12,991 nucleotides of DNA. Origin: Gammaproteobacteria bacterium. GTDB lineage: Bacteria > Pseudomonadota > Gammaproteobacteria > Acidithiobacillales > Acidithiobacillaceae. Positions within the stretch are counted from its first letter, which is position 1; each line of letters begins with the position of its first letter. Below the pieces are notes generated by a model. The model was not told the DNA's origin. It did no database searches and was given only the letters and a program-made list of their open reading frames with translations. The stretch is taken from positions 1-12,991 of the forward strand of contig JAMCRJ010000058.1 of assembly GCA_023381645.1 (NCBI GenBank), written 5' to 3'. Both the position numbers and the translations under genes were made by a program. This document shows positions 1-6,726 of this stretch, one piece after another.

Positions 1-397
1 GCGGATTGTTCGGCATCAGCACCAGATAGCGTCCGGCCAGACTGACGAAGGTGGTGAGCGCCGCGCCTTTGCTGGAGCGTTCTTCCTTGTCTACCTGAAC
101 GATGATTTCCTGACCTTCCCGCACCAGGTCCTGAATGCGCTTGCGGCCCTGCTCCTGCTGCTGGAAGTATTCCCGGGCGATCTCCTTGAGGGGCAGAAAA
201 CCGTGCCGTTCGGCACCGTAGTCAACGAAGGCGGCTTCGAGGCTCGGCTCCACACGGGTGATGCGGCCCTTGTAAATATTGCTTTTTTTCTGTTCCCGAT
301 ACGCGCGTTCAATATCCAGATCGAGGAGTTTTTGACCATCAACCAGAGCCACCCGCAACTCCTCCGCGTGGGTAGCATTAATCAACATCCGTTTCAT
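1..397 (-). CDS. rne: Ribonuclease E, N-terminal part (runs off the left edge)
   Basis: RNase E is the endoribonuclease that starts most mRNA decay and processes rRNA and tRNA. It is normally membrane-associated and scaffolds the degradosome. Only the first 132 codons are here. The protein begins [20 protein letters not shown], then [20 protein letters not shown], the entry to the S1 RNA-binding domain, and continues [20 protein letters not shown]. This matches the N-terminus of the RNase E/G family, and the REYFQQQ insertion in the S1 domain favours RNase E over RNase G. The ATG at 397-395 is the natural family start; the Shine-Dalgarno is weak (GGAG lies about 17 nt upstream). It is divergent from rluC, as in many gamma-proteobacteria, which supports the identification. 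Catalytic and C-terminal scaffold regions lie outside the window. Confidence 0.95.
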   Translation of the reverse strand, partial: MKRMLINATHAEELRVALVDGQKLLDLDIERAYREQKKSNIYKGRITRVEPSLEAAFVDYGAERHGFLPLKEIAREYFQQQEQGRKRIQDLVREGQEIIVQVDKEERSSKGAALTTFVSLAGRYLVLMPNNP

Positions 398-465
398 AAG
401 TTCTTCTTTCTCCGGCGCTCAACCCACAAGCCCAAGGGGCCCACCAGGGAGCGCAGCGTTTGTAA

Positions 466-568
466 TTGGGACCGACGGGGTTACCCGTCGATGCTGAAAT
501 TGGGGCCGCGCTCCGAGAAGCGCAGCGTCCCAAGTCGAAATATATGTCATAAAAGAATAGAATCGCAA
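466..568 (-). promoter_or_regulatory. Candidate rne promoter and structured 5' leader (three-way junction)
   Basis: On the minus strand a sigma70-like promoter can be read: TTGCGA (568-563), 18-bp spacer, TATATT (544-539). This predicts a transcript start near 532 and a leader of about 135 nt before the rne ATG. The first part of that leader can fold into a three-way junction. The outer stem is TTGGGAC (533-527) with GTCCCAA (472-466). Inside it are a 5-bp hairpin GCGCT/AGCGC (523-519 with 512-508) and a perfect 7-bp hairpin CGACGGG/CCCGTCG (490-484 with 479-473, loop TAAC). In E. coli the rne leader forms hairpins that RNase E uses to control its own mRNA. A similar role here is inference; the pairings themselves are visible in the sequence. 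Confidence 0.45.
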
Positions 569-594
569 ATGAAAAAAGCACAGAGGCAGGGAAA

Positions 595-1548
595 ATGGCG
601 GAAAACGGGGTGCGGCAATGGCAGGTGACCGACGCGGAAGCCGGACAGAGGCTGGATAATTTCCTCTTGCGGGTGATGAAAGGGGTGCCGCGCTCCCATA
701 TTTACAAAATCCTGCGCAGTGGCGAAGTTCGGGTGAACAAGGGGCGGGCACGGCCGCACTACCATCTGGCAGAGGGCGACGTGCTGCGCTTGCCGCCGGT
801 GCGGGTGGCCGCGCCCAGCGATCCCGCCGTACTGCCCGCCTACCTGCAGAGCCAGTTGGAAGCCGCTGTCCTTTACGAAGACACCCATCTGCTGGTGCTG
901 GACAAGCCCAGCGGGCTGGCCGTGCATGGGGGGTCGGGCTTGAGCTGGGGCGTCATCGAGGCCTTGCGCCAGTTGCGGCCCGACGCCCGTGAACTGGAAC
1001 TGGTGCATCGCCTGGACCGCGACACCTCCGGCTGTCTGATATTCAGCAAGAAACGCTCGGCGCTGCGTGCGCTCCATGAAGCCCTGCGGGCAGGTCTCAT
1101 GGAGAAACGTTATCTGGTGCTGGCGGCCGGTGACTGGCAGGGCGAAGCGCGTTCCGTGCGCCTGGCCCTGCGCAAGAACACCCTGCAGTCCGGCGAGCGC
1201 ATGGTGCGGGTGGACCCGGTGGAGGGTAAGGCCGCACATACGCGTTTTCTACCACTGGAACGTTTCCGCGGCGCGGTGCTGCTGCAGGCGGACCTCGATA
1301 CCGGGCGTACGCACCAGATTCGGGTTCACCTGCAAGCGATTGGGCATGCGGTGGCAGGCGATGAGAAATACGGCGATGCGGCCTTCAACCAGCGTCTGCG
1401 CGCCCTGGGCCTGCGGCGACTTTTTTTGCACGCGGCCCTGGTGGCCTTCCGCCACCCGCAGGACGGTCGGCCCATGCGCCTCGAGGCCCCGCTGCCTGCT
1501 GATCTGCAAGCCATTCTCACCCCACTGCGTAAGGAGTCTGCCGGATGA
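595..1548 (+). CDS. rluC: 23S rRNA pseudouridine synthase RluC (RluA family)
   Basis: It isomerises uridines in 23S rRNA to pseudouridine; E. coli RluC modifies positions 955, 2504 and 2580. An S4 RNA-binding domain occupies about residues 18-70 (QRLDNFLLRV, then KILRSGEVRVNKGR). It is followed by the catalytic domain with DKPSGLAVHGG (103-113) and the signature HRLDRDTSG (138-146), whose first Asp (D141) is the family nucleophile. Later, LDTGRTHQIRVHL and GDEKYGD are the other conserved family blocks. At 317 aa it has the normal length. The ATG at 595 is preceded by AGGCAGGG. Position next to divergent rne supports RluC rather than RluD or RluA. The stop overlaps the start of the downstream phosphatase gene by 4 bp, implying co-transcription and coupled translation. 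Confidence 0.93.
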   Translation: MAENGVRQWQVTDAEAGQRLDNFLLRVMKGVPRSHIYKILRSGEVRVNKGRARPHYHLAEGDVLRLPPVRVAAPSDPAVLPAYLQSQLEAAVLYEDTHLLVLDKPSGLAVHGGSGLSWGVIEALRQLRPDARELELVHRLDRDTSGCLIFSKKRSALRALHEALRAGLMEKRYLVLAAGDWQGEARSVRLALRKNTLQSGERMVRVDPVEGKAAHTRFLPLERFRGAVLLQADLDTGRTHQIRVHLQAIGHAVAGDEKYGDAAFNQRLRALGLRRLFLHAALVAFRHPQDGRPMRLEAPLPADLQAILTPLRKESAG

Positions 1549-2228
1549 TTTTGCCCCCTGATGATTGCCGACTGATCATTTTCGATTGGGACGGCACCCT
1601 CATGGACAGCATTTCTACCATCTGCGGCTGCCTGTCTCATGCTTTTGCCTATGCCGGACTGGCGGATCGTGGTGAACAGCAGTACCGGGAAATCATCGGA
1701 TTGGGGCTGGAAGACGCCCTGGCGGCTCTCGCCCCCGATGCGGATAGGTCTACCCGGGAACGGATTCTGGCGGGTTACCGGGAGTGCTTTTTCGGCACGC
1801 CGGTCCGTGAAATGCCCCTCTTTCCGGGGGTGGAAGACACGGTGCTGCAACTCGCCGATGCTGGCTATGAGATCGCCGTGGCCACCGGCAAAGCCCGCCG
1901 CGGCCTGGATCGGGTGCTGGGCGAGCATCCCCGACTCGCCGCTTGCATCAGCGCCAGTCGCTGTGCCGATGAAAGCCGCTCCAAACCCGACCCCCTGATG
2001 CTCCGCGAACTGCTACGGCACTATGATCTGCCCCCAGCGGCGGCCATCATGGTGGGCGACACCGTGCATGACATGGAAATGGCCGTGGCCGCCGGGGTCT
2101 TGCCGGTGGGGGTGCTCTGCGGCGTACACGGCGCGGAACGCCTGGATGCCAGCGGTGCCGCGATGTGTTTTGCCGACCCCACCGCCTTGCCTGGGTGGCT
2201 CATCCGCAAACGCCCCAGGGTTGAATAG
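1545..2228 (+). CDS. HAD-superfamily phosphatase (phosphoglycolate-phosphatase-like, subfamily IA)
   Basis: A soluble 227-aa hydrolase of the haloacid dehalogenase superfamily, probably acting on a small phosphorylated metabolite. All four HAD motifs are intact: motif I FDWDGTLMDS with nucleophile D14 and acid/base D16, motif II VATGK (T114), motif III SKPDP (K147), and motif IV GDTVHDMEMA (D172, D176). A helical cap lies between motifs I and II, as in subfamily IA. The start ATG overlaps the rluC stop (ATGA), so the two genes are probably translated together. A HAD phosphatase downstream of rluC is a recurring gamma-proteobacterial arrangement. The substrate cannot be read from the sequence: phosphoglycolate, sugar phosphates or damaged nucleotides are all possible. 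No terminator hairpin is evident after the stop. Confidence 0.9.
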   Translation: MILPPDDCRLIIFDWDGTLMDSISTICGCLSHAFAYAGLADRGEQQYREIIGLGLEDALAALAPDADRSTRERILAGYRECFFGTPVREMPLFPGVEDTVLQLADAGYEIAVATGKARRGLDRVLGEHPRLAACISASRCADESRSKPDPLMLRELLRHYDLPPAAAIMVGDTVHDMEMAVAAGVLPVGVLCGVHGAERLDASGAAMCFADPTALPGWLIRKRPRVE

Positions 2229-2250
2229 CTGTCGCAACATTCGGGATAAT
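2221..2250 (+). promoter_or_regulatory. Candidate sigma70 promoter for the isoprenylcysteine-methyltransferase-like gene
   Basis: TTGAAT (2221-2226) and GATAAT (2245-2250) are separated by 18 bp. The -35 box overlaps the last codons and stop of the HAD phosphatase gene. The predicted start near 2257 gives a leader of about 75 nt before the ATG at 2334. Match to consensus is good, but only sequence similarity supports it. Confidence 0.4.
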
Positions 2251-2333
2251 CTCAAGGATTCAGGATGTGGAGATATGGTGGTACACTATTTTATCGCTGG
2301 TGATCGGGGCAAGCGGCTCAAGGGCGGTGACGA

Positions 2334-2903
2334 ATGATGATATCTGCTGTTCTGCTGTTGGCGCTGTTATCAGCGTGGATATTGCTGGAGTTGTACCTGG
2401 AGTATTTTTTCCGTTCCCCCATGAGTGCGAACAGGCAGGATGGCGGGTCTTCAAAAATATTCAACGTCGTGATCCTGTCCAGCGTAGGAAGCTGGGCTTT
2501 CGTGTTGGCGCTGGAGATCCGCCAGGAGCCACATATCGCACTCTATCTGCCGCGGGTGGGGGTTTCGTTACTGATGGCGGGACTCATGTTGCGAACATAC
2601 GCGATCATGACGTTGAGGAGATATTTCACCGTGGATCTGGCCATTCAGCCCGGACACCGGCTGATCCGGCATGGACCCTATCGCATGGTGCGCCATCCGT
2701 CCTATACGGGCGCGCTGCTCTGTTTTTTGGGGTTGGCGCTGTCGTTTGGCTACTGGGCCACCGCCATCCTGATCGTCGTTCCTGTCATTTTGGCCTACCT
2801 CTGGAGAATCGCCAAAGAGGAACGCATACTCGCGGATGCCTTCGGGATCGCTTATCAGGAATACCGCAACTGCACGTACTGCCTTGTTCCAGGTATCATT
2901 TAG
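2334..2903 (+). CDS. Isoprenylcysteine carboxyl methyltransferase (ICMT/PEMT-like) family membrane protein
   Basis: An integral membrane protein of 189 aa with hydrophobic segments at about 4-24, 43-60, 75-95 and a long hairpin at 128-156. The family signature is clear: RRYFTVDL, then GPYRMVRHPSYTG (114-126), and near the end KEERILADAFGIAYQEYR. This corresponds to the SAM-binding C-terminal region of ICMT/PEMT-type methyltransferases. Eukaryotic members methylate prenylated cysteines or phospholipids; the bacterial substrate is usually unknown and I do not assign one. The start could be ATG 2334 or the adjacent ATG 2337; GGGCGGTGACGA precedes them. The stop overlaps the end of the convergent hydrolase gene by 8 bp, so there is no room for a separate terminator. 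Confidence 0.82.
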   Translation: MMISAVLLLALLSAWILLELYLEYFFRSPMSANRQDGGSSKIFNVVILSSVGSWAFVLALEIRQEPHIALYLPRVGVSLLMAGLMLRTYAIMTLRRYFTVDLAIQPGHRLIRHGPYRMVRHPSYTGALLCFLGLALSFGYWATAILIVVPVILAYLWRIAKEERILADAFGIAYQEYRNCTYCLVPGII

Positions 2904-3789
2904 CGGGCTCCTGCGAAGCGACCAGCGCCGCATCCTGGTCCAACGCCGCACGGATCTCCGCGGCATGGGTCAGCAACAGCGTATGCGAGCCTGACTCCAG
3001 GAGATGGAACTGCGCCGTCGGCAAATGTGCAGCCATCGCCAGACCAACCTGCAGACTGTTCACATGATCCTGCGCACCCTGCCAGACATGCACCGGCACC
3101 CGGATGTCCTCCAAATGGAAGGGCCAGGGGCGATTGAGCACCGCGAAATCGTCAGCCATCCCCGCAGTCCCTTGCCGCAACGCCTCCCGCAAGTCGTCGC
3201 AAAGCTTCGCCAGAACATCGGGCGCCATCAGCAGGGCATGGTCCCGGGTAGTCATCTTTGCCGCGAACTGCGCCACGAAGCGCTCCGGCCTCCGCTGCAC
3301 GCCCGCCATTCTGAGGCGCAACAACGCCCTGAAAAGCCACGGTGCATGGCGCATCAGGATAAAGATGGTGTGGTCCTGAAGACCGAATGCGGATCGTACC
3401 TCGGGAAGCTCCGCCGGTCCCGAACTGCTCCCCAGATGCACGGTGCGCACCCGCCCCGGCATGGCGCGGGCGCAGGCCAGCGCGTAGGGACCACCGCCGG
3501 AGAAACCCAGCACGTGAAAGGCGTCCAGCCCCAGATGCTTTGTCAGAGCTTCGCCCGTCGCCGCCACTTCGGTCATGGTCAGTCCCGGCTGCCGGTCCGA
3601 TGCTCCATATCCCGCCCGGTCGAAGGCGATCCAGCGCAGACCGTTACGCAGGGCTGCAGGCAGCAACTCCAGTTGCAGGCGGGAGCCGGGCGTACCGTGA
3701 AGGAACAATACCGGCAACCTCCCGTTCGGGTCACCGATGTCTTCATAGGATACGACCCGGCCGGAATCCGAGGTGAACGACCGTTTCAT
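2896..3789 (-). CDS. Alpha/beta-fold hydrolase
   Basis: A 297-aa cytosolic alpha/beta hydrolase with no signal peptide. The oxyanion motif HGTPGSR is at 31-37 and FDRAGYGASDR at 56-66. The nucleophile elbow GFSGGG (95-100) carries Ser97. A cap region spans about 125-220. The probable acid is Asp241 in GAQDHV, and the catalytic His is His269 in SGSHTLL. The triad therefore appears complete. The HGTPG variant is common in bacterial esterases and proline-iminopeptidase-like enzymes; the substrate cannot be deduced. The start ATG at 3789-3787 has only a weak upstream GAAAG. The gene is convergent with the methyltransferase-like gene and overlaps it by 8 bp. About 115 bp without recognisable signals separate it from the FkbM gene behind it. 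Confidence 0.88.
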   Translation of the reverse strand: MKRSFTSDSGRVVSYEDIGDPNGRLPVLFLHGTPGSRLQLELLPAALRNGLRWIAFDRAGYGASDRQPGLTMTEVAATGEALTKHLGLDAFHVLGFSGGGPYALACARAMPGRVRTVHLGSSSGPAELPEVRSAFGLQDHTIFILMRHAPWLFRALLRLRMAGVQRRPERFVAQFAAKMTTRDHALLMAPDVLAKLCDDLREALRQGTAGMADDFAVLNRPWPFHLEDIRVPVHVWQGAQDHVNSLQVGLAMAAHLPTAQFHLLESGSHTLLLTHAAEIRAALDQDAALVASQEPAK

Positions 3790-3905
3790 CTTTCAGGCAC
3801 TGTGTTCGGTCGCAGGCGATCTGCCGGGGCAGTCCACTTCGTGCCGTCGGTAAGGATGCTCCGCCTGGCCGCCGCACACGGTCGTACCCCGCTCCATGGC
3901 GGAAT

Positions 3906-4700
3906 CTACACCGTGGTATTGATCATGGAGATCGCCGGATCCGATTCGTGTATGGCGATTATATTGATCCCAAATTGGAATGTTTTATAGCCTAACCCGG
4001 TAACGAATCCGATCAATTCGTTTTCTTCTGACTTGATTTTTTCAATGAGCATGCCCGGCTTATTGCGTATGATCGTTTCCCTTGCGCCATGGAGCACATC
4101 GATTTCCATCCCCTCGACGTCTATTTTGATAAAATCAACCCGTCCGCTTATCGCCTGATCAATGGCAACCATCCGCGTCCGGATGGCTTTTTCTTCGGAA
4201 TAGTCTATTTCCTGGCCGATGAATTCGTTGCTTGCCGATTTTTTCAATTCCAGGCTGCCGTAGCTCGACGGCAGGTTGTAGTCCGGTGACGGAACCCCGA
4301 TGAACCCGTTGCCGGCGCCGACGGCGGCCCATTCGGCTCTGGCGTTGAAGCAGTTGTTGATGGCGATGTTTCCGGCCAGCGCATAAAAAATTCTTTCCTG
4401 CGCTTCAAAGGCGACCACCGATCCCCAACCGTACATGAGCTTTGCCCACTCAATGGTGTGGGCGCCTATATTGGCGCCGCAATCGATGGCAAAGACGCCG
4501 TCGCCATGGTGGGTTCTTCTGGCGGATAACAACTGCAGGACGAGATCCACTTCTGGCTGGTCAAAAGACGATGACGTGAGTATTTGATGGCCAACGCCAA
4601 ATGCCCCGCCGGGAACGATTCTGTAGTCATTTCTGTTGACTATCATGGTGCCATGATTGGTTGACGCCGTGACAAATGCAATTGGTCTGAAGGTGGTCAA
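3906..4700 (-). CDS. FkbM-family SAM-dependent methyltransferase (TTG start)
   Basis: A 264-aa Rossmann-fold methyltransferase of the FkbM type, a family that O-methylates sugars and secondary metabolites. SAM-binding motif I is AIDCGANIGAHTIEWA (71-86), followed by an acidic residue at the end of the next strand (VAFEAQ, E99). The FkbM signature IKIDVEGMEIDVLHG is at 191-205. The reading frame starts with TTG at 4700-4698, supported by a GAGG eight bases upstream. A nearby ATG (4713) is in another frame and stops after five codons. It follows the DUF805 gene by 32 nt on the same strand, suggesting one transcript. Codons are less GC-rich than in the rluC region, hinting at separate acquisition. 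The acceptor is unknown; no glycosyltransferase cluster is nearby. Confidence 0.85.
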   Translation of the reverse strand: MTTFRPIAFVTASTNHGTMIVNRNDYRIVPGGAFGVGHQILTSSSFDQPEVDLVLQLLSARRTHHGDGVFAIDCGANIGAHTIEWAKLMYGWGSVVAFEAQERIFYALAGNIAINNCFNARAEWAAVGAGNGFIGVPSPDYNLPSSYGSLELKKSASNEFIGQEIDYSEEKAIRTRMVAIDQAISGRVDFIKIDVEGMEIDVLHGARETIIRNKPGMLIEKIKSEENELIGFVTGLGYKTFQFGINIIAIHESDPAISMINTTV

Positions 4701-4732
4701 TGTTGAATCCTCATGAATTACAGGTGCCTCGA

Positions 4733-5299
4733 TCAGGATCTATCGAACTGGCGCCCGGAAACAGGCGTGGCGTGGGAGTCCAGAGGATTTGGGCCATAAC
4801 GGTTCTCTCCTGGGCTTCCCGGCAGGATGGTGAAGATGAAGATCGTAAGGCCCAGCGCGATGCCGATCAAGCCCAATATGCCCAAGACTATTGCCATACC
4901 GCCACTGGGCAGGCCAGCCTGCAGATTTTGAGTATTGTGCATGATAGTGGTCCTGAAGATCACATATCCCAACGCTCCGTCGAGCAGGAGCCCGTTGATA
5001 AAGGAGACGCCAACCCACCAACCCGTCCGTCCAATATCGTGAATACGACGGACCGTGACCATCAGCATTGGTACGACAGTGGCCAGGGCTGCCAGCCAGA
5101 ACCCCATCGTGACAATCGAAAGCAGAATGGAAGGGGTGCCGGAATGACCGTGGGTTCGGACATAGGTACCCAGTAGTTGTACGGCAATATTCAACAATAG
5201 ATAGAATAAAAGGAAATACCAGTATTCCGAGCGCGGTGCCCGGCCGCTTCTGGTGAAAAACTTTTGATACCCTGACATAATGGACTGTTGCATATTCAT
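4733..5299 (-). CDS. DUF805 family inner-membrane protein
   Basis: A 188-aa membrane protein with hydrophobic segments at about 27-45, 57-80, 96-116 and 134-159. DUF805 hallmarks are present: SRSEYWYF-like RSEYWYFLLF (23-32), the cytoplasmic-loop motif VRRIHDIGRTGWW (83-95), and the terminal LPGSPGENRYGPNP (159-172). Members are small bacterial membrane proteins without a settled function. The start ATG at 5299 has AAGGGG seven bases upstream; a second in-frame ATG follows two codons later. It is the first gene of a likely pair with the FkbM methyltransferase. Its upstream region now holds the 3' scar of a tRNA gene, so any read-through from the original tRNA promoter has been lost. Confidence 0.87.
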   Translation of the reverse strand: MNMQQSIMSGYQKFFTRSGRAPRSEYWYFLLFYLLLNIAVQLLGTYVRTHGHSGTPSILLSIVTMGFWLAALATVVPMLMVTVRRIHDIGRTGWWVGVSFINGLLLDGALGYVIFRTTIMHNTQNLQAGLPSGGMAIVLGILGLIGIALGLTIFIFTILPGSPGENRYGPNPLDSHATPVSGRQFDRS

Positions 5300-5367
5300 T
5301 TATGCCCCTTTTGTACCGAACTTGCGGCACGCGATCAGCTTACGGAGCAACGGCATTTTTGAGAAGT

Positions 5368-5430
5368 TGGTGCGAAAGGCGAGACTCGAACTCGCACGGC
5401 CGTAACCGCTGGAACCTAAATCCAGTTGCA
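5368..5430 (-). other. 3' fragment of tRNA-Leu(UAG): probable attachment-site scar
   Basis: Read on the minus strand, the anticodon arm is CTGGA-TTTAGGT-TCCAG (5425-5409) with anticodon TAG. A short variable region follows (5408-5396), then the T arm GCGAG-TTCGAGT-CTCGC (5395-5379 on the minus strand), the 3' acceptor strand CTTTCGC, discriminator A and encoded CCA (5370-5368). The 5' acceptor strand needed to pair (GCGAAAG) and the normal D arm are missing from the sequence behind position 5430. Tyrosine integrases often recombine in the 3' half of tRNA genes and leave such a fragment at the far end of the insert. The orientation implies the element lies to the right and the intact tRNA-Leu lies beyond its other end. 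Confidence 0.8.
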
Positions 5431-5502
5431 GACAGTTTCTTGCCTTTTTGAAATATAAGCGTTTTCCATATATCATTATTATCAGTTGGTTAGATGTATC
5501 CA

Positions 5503-5565
5503 TATCCCGCGCTATCCCCCGTTACCCCTATCATTCCCGCTGCTGAGTGCAGCGTAAGTGCAGCG
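5503..5565. repeat. Phased 10-bp degenerate repeats and a 9-bp direct repeat beside the att scar
   Basis: From 5503 to 5542 four 10-base blocks follow each other: TATCCCGCGC, TATCCCCCGT, TACCCCTATC, ATTCCCGCTG. Then AGTGCAGCG occurs at 5546-5554 and again at 5557-5565, 11 bp apart. The first copy also pairs with CGCTGC (5538-5543). Helically phased short repeats next to an attachment site resemble arm-type or accessory-factor sites for site-specific recombination, but this is inference. The remaining gene-free sequence from 5431 to 5611 is AT-rich with no other recognisable signal. Confidence 0.35.
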
Positions 5566-5604
5566 CGAAACTGGGATATTTTTGATGATTTTTCATGGGT
5601 GGTT

Positions 5605-6617
5605 TCAAATTTGAAGTGCAACACCACTGTTTAACTGCCTGATTTGCTGTGCCATTACTTTGGCTGGCGTGCGGAATCCCAAAGATTTCCTTGGTCGATT
5701 ATTCAGTTCTTCCGCCACGCGCGTCAAGTGCCGTTGTGAGTATACCGACAGGTCCGTTCCCTTGGGGAAATACTGGCGCAGCAGCCCGTTGGTGTTCTCG
5801 TTGGTCGGACGCTGCCAGGGACTATGTGGGTCGGCAAAATAGACGCGAATGCCCACCTTGTGTTCCAGTTCCTCGTGCCGCGCCATCTCTTTGCCCTGGT
5901 CATAGGTGAGGGTCCGCAGGATGGACTTGGGCAAGGTGCGCAGGCGCTTGGTGAACCCATCCAGGGCGGCAGCGGCATCGGTGCCTTCTATCCGGGCAAG
6001 CAGGACGAAGCGGCTGCTGCGTTCCACCAAGGTGCCAATGGCGCTGCCGTTGAAAGCCCCCTTGATGAAGTCTCCCTCCCAGTGGCCCGGCACCTCGCGG
6101 TCCTGGGCCTCCACCGGACGCTCCCCGATGGAACGCATATTCCGCAGTTGTCCGCGCCGGTCCGTCCCGCGCGTGCGCGGCTTGCGCTTTGCGTGGCCCT
6201 GGCGTAGCGCCGCTATCAGCGCCTTACGCAGTTCACCCGCCGGGTGGACATAGATGAACTGATAGATGGTCTCATGGGAGACATGCCACTGCTTATCCTC
6301 GGGATAGTCCATTCGCAACCTCCCGGCCACCTGCTCCGGCGACCACTTCCTTTGCAGGATAGCGTGTGTCACCGCGTTGGTTAAGGGTGCCCCTTCCACC
6401 AGCTTTCGGACCCCTTTACGACGCCGACTCTGCGCTTCCTCCCGGCCCCGTATCGCATCATAGGTCTTTCCACCAAACCCCGTCGAATCTCCCGGCTGAC
6501 CGTACTGGGACTCCTGCCTAACTGTCTGGCAACACCCCTGATACTCAGCCCTTGGTTCAGTCCGCGTTGAATCTGATTCCGATGTTCTGGCGTCAACTGC
6601 TTGTATTCACTGTCCAT
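5605..6617 (-). CDS. IS30-family transposase, two frames joined by a -1 shift
   Basis: The first frame (6617-6381) encodes the N-terminal helix-turn-helix (LTPEHRNQIQRGLNQGLSIR, then RQLGRSPSTVSREIRR). The second frame, open from at least 6474 to 5605, supplies the DDE catalytic domain. This has D in GHWEGD, D in LTYDQGKE and E in TNENTNG, with 33 residues between the last two (DD33E). The frames join at codons CGG-GGT-TTG (6482-6474). The heptamer G-GGT-TTG (6480-6474) fits X-XXY-YYZ, and a -1 slip yields EIRRGL-GGKTYDAIRG, restoring the family sequence. The fused product would be about 337 aa, the normal IS30 size. A GGGAG lies eight bases upstream of the heptamer. The start ATG at 6617 has GGAGGTGGAGG before it. 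This is either programmed frameshifting or a one-base deletion in a G run. Confidence 0.85.
5612..5625 (+). repeat. IS30-family terminal inverted repeat (right end of IS)
   Basis: TGAAGTGCAACACC, identical to the reverse complement of the other end at 6646-6659. The transposase reading frame runs across this terminus and stops five bases outside it. Confidence 0.88.
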
Positions 6618-6645
6618 CCTCCACCTCCGTCAACCTTTGGCCGGA

Positions 6646-6659
6646 GGTGTTGCACTTCA
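6646..6659 (-). repeat. IS30-family terminal inverted repeat (left end of IS)
   Basis: GGTGTTGCACTTCA on the plus strand, a perfect match to the 5612-5625 terminus in inverted orientation. It lies 28 bp upstream of the transposase start. Confidence 0.88.
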
Positions 6660-6726
6660 TTCTAGAGCGCGCCATGTGTTTCGATGACGCACCAACAGCA
6701 AGTACAATCTATCTTGTCGGAACTAA

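Larger units (their letters stand above)
5612..6659 (-). mobile_element. IS30-family insertion sequence
   Basis: A 1048-bp element bounded by a perfect 14-bp inverted repeat TGAAGTGCAACACC (5612-5625, and its reverse complement at 6646-6659). It contains one transposase gene on the minus strand, split by a frameshift. Length, termini and protein match the IS30 family, which usually makes 2-4-bp target duplications. The only candidate duplication is TT on each side, too short to be convincing. Its insertion just inside the tRNA scar adds to the mobile character of the region. Confidence 0.9.

Noticed and set aside
203..628. Plus-strand ORF of 141 codons
   Set aside because: It is antisense to rne and its leader and has no recognisable domain; the rne protein on the other strand is unmistakable.
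2267..3067. Plus-strand ORF of 266 codons
   Set aside because: Out-of-frame shadow of the ICMT-like gene and the antisense of the hydrolase; no domain.
3004..3990. Plus-strand ORF of 328 codons
   Set aside because: Antisense of the alpha/beta hydrolase gene; low-quality composition, while the opposite strand has a complete catalytic triad.
5368..5460. Complete tRNA-Leu gene
   Set aside because: The 5' acceptor strand and D arm could not be found; only the 3' part is present.
5300..5503. Minus-strand ORF of 67 codons between DUF805 and the att region
   Set aside because: It translates through the tRNA-Leu fragment and has no family resemblance.
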